The notes under the pieces are model-generated. The model saw nothing but the letters and a program-made list of their open reading frames with translations, was not told where the DNA came from and did not search any database. Shown here piece after piece: positions 26,815 through 35,011 of a stretch of DNA of 64,000 nucleotides. The stretch covers positions 124,001-188,000 of the forward strand of contig JBJBBH010000002.1 in the NCBI GenBank assembly GCA_047286485.1, read 5' to 3'. Position numbers and translations under genes: made by a program. Every line of letters starts with the position of its first letter. Position 1 is the first letter of the stretch. This DNA is from Synechococcus_C sp047286485. Its GTDB lineage: Bacteria > Cyanobacteriota > Cyanobacteriia > PCC-6307 > Cyanobiaceae.

Positions 26815-27256
26815 TATTTATAAAAGGTGAATCAAAGAAAGGCAATTTAATCAAATTATAACTGATGAACTTGGTACCAATCTGTTCTAGACGACAGTTA
26901 AGAAACTTTGTTCTCGGAGGTGAATGAGGCTCAGCATAGTTTGAAATATTTCAACCTTATACATTTGAAACATTTTAATTCTAGCGAGGGGGATTAGATA
27001 AAAATTAGGAAGCTGAAGAAGAAAAGAATAATATCAATGAGCAAGGTTATATTGAACCAAAACAATAACTAATTCCTAGAAAAGAGGGGAAAATATAACA
27101 TGGCTTACTGTAAGCAATAGCATTAAAAACTGTATTATAGACAAGATATTTTAGCAAATTGAAACATGCTATTGGGCTGATGTGAAGGGTATTGATATCA
27201 TTTACTCAGCGGTCAAGATTAGATTAAAAAAAGCAATACAAATGCTGAGAATACAG
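26815..27256. other. 442-bp spacer between rfbF and rfbG
   Basis: AT-rich with no gene. A TATAAT on the minus strand (26855-26860) lies about 40 bp before the rfbF ATG and may be its -10. A perfect 14-bp palindrome, TTGAAATATTTCAA, lies at 26941-26954. No relic of another dideoxy-sugar gene could be recognised by eye. Confidence 0.4.
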
Positions 27257-28324
27257 TTATGAGAAATACTGAGAAATCTGTGAACGCGTAAATGCGGAAA
27301 TATCAGAGCCGTCAAGATAGTGCTTATACCAGAGCGCTGTGGCTTCTAATGATTGATCGATTGACCAACGTGGAGACCAAGAAAGGAGTTTCTGAGCTTT
27401 ATCTGAATTGACATGCAAGAAATTGGATTCATGGTAAACAGGTGAATTAGCAGTAGTGACAATATGACCAGAACCGAAATGATATACAATAGATTTGGCA
27501 ATATCATAGACAGTTCTTTCATCTCCAGAAACGGGGCCAAAATTCCAAGAACCAGACCATTTATCAGAATTATCAGAAAGCAATAACGCTAATTTTAAAT
27601 AACCGGATAATGGCTCAAGTACGTGCTGCCATGGACGCGTTGAATGTGGGTTACGTAACTCAATCGGTGAACCAGACTCAATCGCTTTAATACAATCTGG
27701 AATAATCCGATCGGTGGACCAGTCACCACCTCCGATAACATTCCCAGCTCTGACAGATGCCACTCCAAGCTTTGGATTAGAAGAAAAAAAAGAACGCTGA
27801 TAACTAGAAAAGATTATTTCAGCAGCAGACTTTGAAGCGCTGTAAGGGTCACTACCGCCCAGCCTGTCATTCTCTCGATAACCCCAAACCCACTCAACAT
27901 TTTCGTAGCACTTATCTGATGTGACATAGATTAGAGAGCATACGGACGGAGTGAATCTAATTGCATCAAGTATGTTCGCAGAACCAAGAATGTTAATTGC
28001 AAAAGTCGATAATGGGTCATCATAAGATGCTCTAACTAAGGCCTGAGCGGCAAGATGAAATACAAACTGAGGTTTAAATTCAGAGAAAACAAAACGAACG
28101 AATTCTAAGTCACGTATATCACCATAATAATTTGCGATACTGTCTCCAAAATTTAAAACATTAGAAATATCTCTTGGGTTATTAGATTGAAGAGAGAGGC
28201 CTGCTACAACAGCTCCAGAATCAACAAGTATTTTCGACAACCAAGCACCTTTAAAACCTGAATGGCCTGTAATAAGAACTCTTTTAGAAGAGAAACGTTC
28301 CTGCAAGTAATTGAGATTTAACAC
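27257..28324 (-). CDS. rfbG: CDP-glucose 4,6-dehydratase
   Basis: The 355-residue extended SDR has the hallmark GHSGFKGAWL near 20-29 (NAD loop plus the FKG that separates RfbG from dTDP-glucose dehydratases), YVTSDKCYEN near 129 and the catalytic YSASK near 158. It converts CDP-glucose to CDP-4-keto-6-deoxyglucose, the branch point for 3,6-dideoxyhexoses, yersiniose and related sugars. It works with rfbF at 26056-26814. Spacers of 442 and 561 bp flank it, and its codon usage is as AT-rich as the neighbours. Confidence 0.92.
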   Translation of the reverse strand: MLNLNYLQERFSSKRVLITGHSGFKGAWLSKILVDSGAVVAGLSLQSNNPRDISNVLNFGDSIANYYGDIRDLEFVRFVFSEFKPQFVFHLAAQALVRASYDDPLSTFAINILGSANILDAIRFTPSVCSLIYVTSDKCYENVEWVWGYRENDRLGGSDPYSASKSAAEIIFSSYQRSFFSSNPKLGVASVRAGNVIGGGDWSTDRIIPDCIKAIESGSPIELRNPHSTRPWQHVLEPLSGYLKLALLLSDNSDKWSGSWNFGPVSGDERTVYDIAKSIVYHFGSGHIVTTANSPVYHESNFLHVNSDKAQKLLSWSPRWSIDQSLEATALWYKHYLDGSDISAFTRSQISQYFS

Positions 28325-28885
28325 TCTAAGATTAAAATGCTATGCTTATTTGATGGCTTTACATTAGCACGTAATGGATGACGGATGAGTTGCATGTGAC
28401 AAAGGAGAAGAGAGTTAAATAACACAGAAAGGTCTTGGCTTGAGCGCACTACAACAAAAAATAAGCATTATAGGCTGGAAAAAGGTTGATTAAAGTGTTG
28501 ACCCATAAAGAATTCAGGGTGCTGGAATATGTAAAATTATAAAAAAGAGGAATTAATAAGCATGATAAATCGGAATACCGACGGTAGACTGTAAGTTAGA
28601 TCAAAATTATGTGTTCCAAACACGCAAGAAAAGGGATCGGCTAACTTGAAATGGATTAAAATAAAATCAAAGAACAGTCTGCATTCGCCAAGCACAAAGA
28701 ATGCTTAAGTGGACGCAAGGGGTGCTTGAATAGTATAAAATATAAGCGGAACAGAACAATGAATTGATTTAATGAGTGATAAAATATAGGGAGCATGAGA
28801 GTATTGCGAACTAGCTGGAATATGTCACTGTATAAATAAATAGCCTAGCAGATTAATCTCTTGAGGCCATAATCTGTGAATTGAT
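28325..28885. other. 561-bp spacer
   Basis: AT-rich, with many stops in all frames. TATAAT matches on the minus strand lie at 28467-28472 and 28536-28541, but neither has a good -35. No RNA gene or hairpin terminator is seen. Confidence 0.4.
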
Positions 28886-29923
28886 TTAGCTAGAAGTAAG
28901 GCGAGAGAATAAAATTTTCGTTTTTCTGGCAAAAAAATAAAAGGGCGATAAGTAAAAGTTTGGATAAAAGATATTTGAGAAAAATATGCGTCCAAGAGGC
29001 AGTTTAAAATTTGAAAATCTCTTGAAACACAATATTTGAAGAAAATCTGAAAAGAAGTTGCGAAGCGCAAAGTTTCGGCAACGATAATACTGCAGTAGAG
29101 GCAAGCCGTTACGTCGATATAGCTCAAGTGCCTGAACGAGGCGTATGCTCATGACTAGAGGGCCTAAAGGAGCCCATTCACGGGCACCAGTAAGGCATAC
29201 ATTGAGTGGTGAACTATTGAAGTAAGCGACAGAGGAAGCAAAACCATAAGAAAAAATCTTTAGATGAGGGAACGTGTTATCAAAGTGTGAGAACGTCAAA
29301 TCAGAATAGATCGCTTCATGATCAAGCGATGAAACAGAATTTATCCAATTCTCTCTTCTGAATACAGAGAGGAACATACCTCCAAGAAAATCAAAAGATA
29401 TATTGGGATTAATTAATTTTAAAAAAGGAAGTTGGCCGTCTAGAGTATATGAAGAGAAAGGTTCCATTGACGAAGGAAGATTTTCAATGTCAAATGGATG
29501 AGGATAAGAATCAAGATATTCAGTATTTAAATGATAGGAATTTACGTAAAAGAAGTCTACATTTTGATTATTATTGATCAATGCGTGAATTCGTTCGAGT
29601 GAATCGTGCAATAACAAATCATCGTCACCCAAAAGCCAAACAAATTGAGCGTCAGACAAAGATACAACTTTCAAAAAATTGCGTGGAATACCAATGTTGC
29701 ATTTATTTCGATGATATTTAATATTCAAGCGATCTTTGTATACTTCAACGACTTGCTGAGATAGGCAGTCCTGAGAATTATCAGAGATGCATACCTGAAA
29801 ATCTTGTGTTGTAAAATATCTAGCCTTTAAAATAGAAGCAAGGCAGTTGCTTAAATGATATGGTCTATTATAAGTTGGTATGCATATAGACAAGGTATAA
29901 AGTGAATTATGCATCGTAGACAT
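28886..29923 (-). CDS. Glycosyltransferase family 2
   Basis: The 345-residue protein starts with LSICIPTYNRPYHLSNCLASIL, has VCISDNSQD near 45 and the DxD-like motif LLGDDDLLLHDS near 97. The second half is divergent and holds GGMFLSVFRRENW near 190. The C-terminus is rich in aromatic and basic residues and may contact the membrane. It shares one base with the methyltransferase upstream, indicating coupling. Its donor and acceptor are not identifiable. Confidence 0.82.
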   Translation of the reverse strand: MSTMHNSLYTLSICIPTYNRPYHLSNCLASILKARYFTTQDFQVCISDNSQDCLSQQVVEVYKDRLNIKYHRNKCNIGIPRNFLKVVSLSDAQFVWLLGDDDLLLHDSLERIHALINNNQNVDFFYVNSYHLNTEYLDSYPHPFDIENLPSSMEPFSSYTLDGQLPFLKLINPNISFDFLGGMFLSVFRRENWINSVSSLDHEAIYSDLTFSHFDNTFPHLKIFSYGFASSVAYFNSSPLNVCLTGAREWAPLGPLVMSIRLVQALELYRRNGLPLLQYYRCRNFALRNFFSDFLQILCFKRFSNFKLPLGRIFFSNIFYPNFYLSPFYFFARKTKILFSRLTSS

Positions 29924-30468
29924 TAAACCTTTGAAAGAATAAAAGTAATGTCATCCATAGGAACGAAATGGCTAAAATAGCGCTCGTAAAATCGGGGAAA
30001 AATATTAGCAAATTTCTTAAATAGTTTTATAATAATGCGATTATTTAGCTCTTCGTTGAATACAATTTTTTCAATATTAAACCTTGCATCTGTATAGTCA
30101 TAACGAATGCAAATTGGATGCTTGGGATCATAGTAGGAGAATGACTCTACTGTAAAAAAGTGTTTATGCGTTGGGTCATGAAAAGCGTAAGCGGAACGAA
30201 AATAGGGAACAATTACCTTAACAGTAGAGTATGGTTTTAAAATGCGGTGTATTTCCTCCATGACATGAAGGGGATTATCTAAATGCTCAAGTACATTGTC
30301 AAGGTAAATATGATCTACAGAAGAGCTTGAAAATGGATACGGAAAATTGTTTAAATCATGAATAACATCCGCATCATGACGATCAGAAAAATCAACACCA
30401 ATTGTACCAACGCGTTTTTTCTTACCACAACCGAGATCTAGAATCAATGGTACAGTCGATGATGGCAT
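29923..30468 (-). CDS. Small class I SAM methyltransferase
   Basis: The 181-residue protein has motif I LILDLGCGKKKRVGTIGVDF near 8, YLDNVLEHLDNPLHVMEEIHRILKP near 65 and VPYFRSAYAFHDPTHKHFF near 96. This is the compact methyltransferase type seen beside glycosyltransferases in lipopolysaccharide loci. It sits 23 bp downstream of the LIC12162-family gene and overlaps the GT2 gene by 1 nt, so the three form one operon. Probable role: O-methylation of a glycan residue or chain end. Confidence 0.8.
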   Translation of the reverse strand: MPSSTVPLILDLGCGKKKRVGTIGVDFSDRHDADVIHDLNNFPYPFSSSSVDHIYLDNVLEHLDNPLHVMEEIHRILKPYSTVKVIVPYFRSAYAFHDPTHKHFFTVESFSYYDPKHPICIRYDYTDARFNIEKIVFNEELNNRIIIKLFKKFANIFPRFYERYFSHFVPMDDITFILSKV

Positions 30469-30491
30469 TGATTAGGATGAGGTTAAAACTA

Positions 30492-32285
30492 CTATAGTCC
30501 ATCATAAGAAGAATAGTTGATAGAGGATAAAAGGCGAATGAGATCAAATGATAAAAATCGTGTTCGGTTAGCAAAAGTTTTGCAAAATAATCTACGGGCA
30601 GATTGCAATGAAGTTGATTGCCACCAAGAAGCTAAAGTGGTATAATTAGAATTCAAGAATGAAGCTGCAGATTCTGGTGAAGTATGCAAGATACCTTCGT
30701 TGATAAGTAATTGGTACATATCAGCCGCCTCTTTAGAGAGAGGGGAAAGTGGGTTACGCCAAAAGCCAATTACTGGAAAATTTGAGGAAAGTGATTCAAG
30801 AAAACCAGTGGAGTCGTATGAAAAGACAAGAATCTTGCAACGATCTCGGAAATAACGAAAATGTGATAAACCATCATCAATATCTACTTGAGGATCAACA
30901 TTAGACCAGCGAAAATAGTCCTCGAATGCAGAGTTAACGTGTTGGGAATGGAGGCGCACTAAAAGCTCATTATGAGTAAAAGATGATAGTGAAGACAAAA
31001 AAGTAAGTTGATCATTAAAATACAATTCATGTTCGTGCCAAGTGTCAAATGTACGACGCTGATGATCCAACGGGAACTGAATTAAACCAATTCGTGAAGA
31101 TTTGTAAAAGAAATTCAAAGACATTCGAGGGGGTCTAATCTGAAAAGCAGAGATATATTTTGTGCTTCGGAATATGGTCCATCCCCAGGTAAGGAAATAA
31201 TCGGCAAATTTTTCTTCCGAAGAAGGAAAAGATAAAGTATGCGTACCATATTTGTTTCCATGCTGGAAAACAAGTAAGCGAGTGTTAATACACAAATTAT
31301 CGGCAATATAAAGCTTAAAAAGTTCATGAAATTGATATTGAGCGGAGGTAAGTATTATTGAAGGTGAAACAGGAAGCTTTAAGTTCCTGACAGCAGCTAA
31401 ATTGGCATGAAAGCCTTCAATATAAGAAATAGGCATTATCTTAAATACTAAGAAAGCAATTAGTTTTTCAAGAGAACTGTATTTAGTCGTAAGCGAAACT
31501 AAATTATTAGAAAGTACATTACGATCGCTAAGATTAAAACTATAATGCTGAGATGTACTGGGAATTTTCCATGGCATGTAAAACCTATTAAGAAAGAAAT
31601 TGAGAGTCATTTTAACTTCAGGTCGTATGGGGATATGATAGATAAAATAAGGGAATTTAAATATGCGAATAACAAGTTCAGCGAAAATATTATAAATAGT
31701 CGTAGGTGCAGGGGTATTATGAAGTGAAGAAAAAGGCCGACTATTAATACTAGAGCTATGTGAGATATACTTGATCTGTAATGAAGAATCTATGTGACTA
31801 AGAAGAAGTCCATAGATCATACTATTCCATTCGGGAAGATTATAGAGTTCAACAGATTTTAGCGAATCGAGCGGAATAAGAATATTGTAATTTTCAACAA
31901 ATGAAATAGCACAATCTATGGGGTTAGCTTCTAAACAAGATTTTAGGGTCTTAACACGATTTAAAATAACCTCAATATGTCTGCGAAACCACGAACCTAT
32001 GATAACCCCCCAAATCCTTTCGGAATAATTGACATCATGATAATCATTAAGCAAGTTTACTATAAGAGGAAATAATTTATCCTCAATCGAAAGAACTTCG
32101 TTAAAGTCTTTATATTTCTCTTTGAATGTAATACCGTAAGGTTTTGCGATTACAAAGTCTAAATCTTTCCAGATCTTTGCTCTTGAAAACTTAGTACACC
32201 AGCGACCTAAGAAGATGATTGGGGAGTTAAATTTCCAAGTGCGTTCATCAGATGTAGTGATAAGCGTTCTTGTTTTTATGCCCAT
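30492..32285 (-). CDS. LIC12162-family putative transferase
   Basis: The 597-residue protein matches, from memory, the LIC12162 family of O-antigen-associated transferases. The N-terminus has TLITTSDERTWKF at 7-19 and FLGRWC near 25, followed by YSERIWGVIIGSWFRRHIEVILNRVKTL near 84. The second half has FQHGNKYGTH near 343 and a GT-B-like C-terminal segment with FSYDSTGFLESLSSNFPVIGFW near 500, typical of enzymes binding an activated donor. The exact donor is not established for this family to my knowledge. It begins an operon of three genes. Confidence 0.8.
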   Translation of the reverse strand: MGIKTRTLITTSDERTWKFNSPIIFLGRWCTKFSRAKIWKDLDFVIAKPYGITFKEKYKDFNEVLSIEDKLFPLIVNLLNDYHDVNYSERIWGVIIGSWFRRHIEVILNRVKTLKSCLEANPIDCAISFVENYNILIPLDSLKSVELYNLPEWNSMIYGLLLSHIDSSLQIKYISHSSSINSRPFSSLHNTPAPTTIYNIFAELVIRIFKFPYFIYHIPIRPEVKMTLNFFLNRFYMPWKIPSTSQHYSFNLSDRNVLSNNLVSLTTKYSSLEKLIAFLVFKIMPISYIEGFHANLAAVRNLKLPVSPSIILTSAQYQFHELFKLYIADNLCINTRLLVFQHGNKYGTHTLSFPSSEEKFADYFLTWGWTIFRSTKYISAFQIRPPRMSLNFFYKSSRIGLIQFPLDHQRRTFDTWHEHELYFNDQLTFLSSLSSFTHNELLVRLHSQHVNSAFEDYFRWSNVDPQVDIDDGLSHFRYFRDRCKILVFSYDSTGFLESLSSNFPVIGFWRNPLSPLSKEAADMYQLLINEGILHTSPESAASFLNSNYTTLASWWQSTSLQSARRLFCKTFANRTRFLSFDLIRLLSSINYSSYDGL

Positions 32286-32805
32286 AGAAAGTAAAGCAAC
32301 AAGGATGGTTAAAATATGCTTAAAAATTAACTTTCATGTGGCTTATGAAGAGGCGGTAATGAAAAACATAAGGGGGGTTTCATAAACAGAATAGCACTAT
32401 AAAAGTCAAACTTGCAATCAGAAAATCATCAAGGTCATTCAAATAGATAAAAAATACTTTAAAGAAATCATTGTCGGTCACGAAAACATGCACTCAAGAA
32501 GTAATCTTAAATACTTGCATAAGGGAAGCCGCTACATGAAATCATAACAAAGGGTAGGCAGGATAAAGATTTAGCGAAGACAATGGAATTGAATATTTTT
32601 AGCAATAAAATAGACTAGTGTCCTAAAATAACTGGCAAGAAAGTTAAGAGGACTCAATAAAGCGTATAAAACAACAAAAAAAGCGTACAACGCAAAAATC
32701 TAATGAGATTTACTGCTCAACCTTAACACCGTCAGTGATAACAATATGCCGAAAACTTGAATGAAAGAAGTCAAGGAGATGGGTCAATTACTTAAAATAA
32801 TAATG
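32286..32805. other. 520-bp spacer
   Basis: AT-rich, no ORF and no recognisable RNA. A TTGACT on the minus strand (32404-32409) with a weak -10 (TTTATG) 17 bp downstream could serve the LIC12162-family gene. Confidence 0.35.
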
Positions 32806-34626
32806 CTAAAATAAGGAATTTAAATCTCTTGGAATAACGCAGCCATCCTGTATCTGATAAATTGAATCACAATTGCTTAAAGTGGAATGTCTATGAGCAA
32901 CAATGATCATGGTTAGATTACTAGAAAGATCATTGATGGATTTCATGACCGCAGATTCTGTTCGAGTGTCTAAGGCACTAGTTGCCTCATCTAGAACTAA
33001 TATCTCAGACCCTTTATATAGAGCGCGGGCTATACCGATTCTCTGTCTTTGTCCACCGCTAAGTCGAACACCTCTTTCGCCTACAACAGTTTGAAAATCA
33101 GCAGTAGTGCTGTAAATGAATGAAGACAATTGGGCGCTATCTGAACATTCAATCAACTTTGAGTTGTTTATATGAGAATTAGGTACACCGAATGCAATAT
33201 TTGAGGCGATTGAATTATCAGTTAAGAAAATATCTTGAGGGACATGAGATAGTGAAAGACGCCATTCCAGTAAGCGACAAGGGTAATTTTTATCATATAA
33301 ATCATGACCGTCAATCAATATTTGTCCAGAAGTAGGTTCCAGGAGACCCATTAAGATATCTTGAAATGTACTTTTACCACTACCAGTTTTTCCAACAACA
33401 CCTACACATTCACCCTTATTAATTCTGATATTTACATTTTCTAAGACAAAAGGCAAGTCAGAGGCATAGCGAAAGCTAACATTTTTTAATTCTATACACT
33501 CTTGCATGATTAATGGTTTCAGATTCTTTTTATTAGCAGAGAAATCGATTGGCTGATCAAGTGAAGTTATTACGTTTGAAACAGATTTGCTATAGCTTCT
33601 AACCGACGAGATCCCTGCATAAAGTTGCTGAAGCGAAGGCAGAAGACGCTGCGCTCCCAAAGCAATCGCCCCTAATGTTGGTAAGAGGGACGATGAGTCA
33701 CCTCTTTGGCTCAAAAGTAAGATTGCTAGAAGTGTTATAAATACAAGTCCCAATGCCTCTAAGCCGTAACGAGGAAAAGTGCTTAGAAACGAGCTATTGG
33801 CCTGGGTAGATCGAAATGAGTAGTCTGCTTTGCGAAATTCTTCGATATAAATTCGTTGACTACCATCTAAAAGTATCTCACGAATAGCACCTAGACCCTC
33901 CTGTAATGCTTTAATCTGTTGCTTACTCGAATAAGCAGTTATTAAGCTATTGGAATAGAGCCTGGCTTTGGTAAGCAAAATTATCAGGCCATAAGCTGAT
34001 ATAAATACAATGCAAGCTATAAGTGCAGCATACCAATCAATTAGTATAAGCGCGATAAGAATTGAGATTGAAATAATAAAGCCTGTACAGAGACCAAGTG
34101 TCGACGAAACGACTGTAATAGTATGACTAATTTGAGTTGTTGAAGTGCTCATTACCTCGCTAGTATTTTTCTGCAGGTGATTTAAGTAAGGTTGATATAA
34201 GGTTCTTGCAAATGATTCGGTGCTCAGGTCAGACCCTATTACTGCTGATAATTTTTCATTAAACCAAAGATTTATGAGCCTAATTGACGCGGAGAGAATT
34301 GCCGCCAATGCAAACAAGAGAGAGCACAAACAAATAAGCTGAAAATCAGAAGAAATATTCAAGAATTTCAATATAGGGTTAATATAATTATTCTGCCAAA
34401 GTATGTTTGGCGAAGTAAGTACGCTAAGGAATGGGATAATTGCACCCATTGTAAGTATTTCCGAGAGCCCACTTGCGAGCATGATAAACATCAAAACAAC
34501 AAGTTGTGCTCGTCTTCGTGCCGCAAGATGACGCCAAATACCAGAAAGAAGAAATTTAGTGGAACCCTTATTTTTATTTGCCATGGTAAAGTTGGAAGAT
34601 GAGCTTAATCCAGAATTACTAGACAT
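32806..34626 (-). CDS. ABC transporter, fused permease/ATPase (lipid-linked glycan flippase type)
   Basis: The 606-residue half-transporter has six membrane helices in about 35-330. The ATPase domain has Walker A GKTGSGKST near 415, the Q-loop SHVPQDIF near 458, signature LSGGQRQRIG near 521, Walker B ILVLDEATSALD near 540 and the H-loop VAHRHST near 578. Its size and layout fit MsbA/PglK exporters that flip lipids or lipid-linked oligosaccharides. Placed among glycosyltransferases with no Wzx in view, it is the likely flippase for this glycan. A Wzy-like gene is also present, so the two routes may be combined. The N-terminus is Ser-rich and could start a few codons later. Confidence 0.88.
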   Translation of the reverse strand: MSSNSGLSSSSNFTMANKNKGSTKFLLSGIWRHLAARRRAQLVVLMFIMLASGLSEILTMGAIIPFLSVLTSPNILWQNNYINPILKFLNISSDFQLICLCSLLFALAAILSASIRLINLWFNEKLSAVIGSDLSTESFARTLYQPYLNHLQKNTSEVMSTSTTQISHTITVVSSTLGLCTGFIISISILIALILIDWYAALIACIVFISAYGLIILLTKARLYSNSLITAYSSKQQIKALQEGLGAIREILLDGSQRIYIEEFRKADYSFRSTQANSSFLSTFPRYGLEALGLVFITLLAILLLSQRGDSSSLLPTLGAIALGAQRLLPSLQQLYAGISSVRSYSKSVSNVITSLDQPIDFSANKKNLKPLIMQECIELKNVSFRYASDLPFVLENVNIRINKGECVGVVGKTGSGKSTFQDILMGLLEPTSGQILIDGHDLYDKNYPCRLLEWRLSLSHVPQDIFLTDNSIASNIAFGVPNSHINNSKLIECSDSAQLSSFIYSTTADFQTVVGERGVRLSGGQRQRIGIARALYKGSEILVLDEATSALDTRTESAVMKSINDLSSNLTMIIVAHRHSTLSNCDSIYQIQDGCVIPRDLNSLF

Positions 34627-34758
34627 TCAAAAAAGAAAGTGCGGGGCTTGTCATTTGATAACCTTGCAAACTAATCATGCTTAATCGATGAAAAAATGAA
34701 AACCAGGAAGCGTTAAGGGCTTAATGGGAATCACAAAAACCAGGTGCCGTAATTGGAG
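34627..34758. other. Short spacer between the ABC transporter and the SxtJ-like ORF
   Basis: About 130 bp with no ORF, RNA gene or clear promoter. Confidence 0.3.
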
Positions 34759-34926
34759 TTAAAATCTAGATTTATAGTAACAGGATTCTCTATAGCTTTT
34801 TTTATTTGATCGACGACTATTAAGTAAATCATAACCACATATTCTCATTATGACGGCAAGAGGAGTCAGTATCAATAAATATACCAATACCAAGAAAGTA
34901 TCCAAAAACAAATGAAAGATTTTCAT
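34759..34926 (-). CDS. SxtJ-family-like small membrane protein (short or truncated)
   Basis: A 55-codon ORF that is easily missed. It has one membrane helix (about 10-27) followed by TPLAVIMRICGYDLL (21-35), basic residues and SYRESCYYKSRF at the end. The TPxxxxMRxxGxDxL pattern then an SY-rich tail matches, from memory, the C-terminal half of SxtJ-family membrane proteins, which sit next to carbamoyltransferases (SxtI) in saxitoxin and many polysaccharide loci. It starts 85 bp after the stop of the carbamoyltransferase. Known members are roughly twice as long, so this may be a short variant or a truncated copy. A frame just upstream reads a hydrophobic FVFGYFLG stretch, which could be a frameshifted remnant. 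Confidence 0.5.
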   Translation of the reverse strand: MKIFHLFLDTFLVLVYLLILTPLAVIMRICGYDLLNSRRSNKKSYRESCYYKSRF

Positions 34927-35011
34927 GGAAGATCCGGAGAAACTGATTAACGTGGGAAAGAAGAGTGACTACCGTCGGGCCAAAAAGCTACAGTATGATT
35001 AAAAAAATCTA
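34927..35011. other. Spacer between the carbamoyltransferase and the SxtJ-like ORF
   Basis: 85 bp. It may include frameshifted N-terminal coding remnants of the SxtJ-like gene. No regulatory site recognised. Confidence 0.3.

Noticed and set aside
28825..29127. 100-codon minus-strand ORF at the end of the GT2 gene
   Set aside because: It is an alternative frame over the GT2 C-terminus, which is itself continuous to a stop at 28886.
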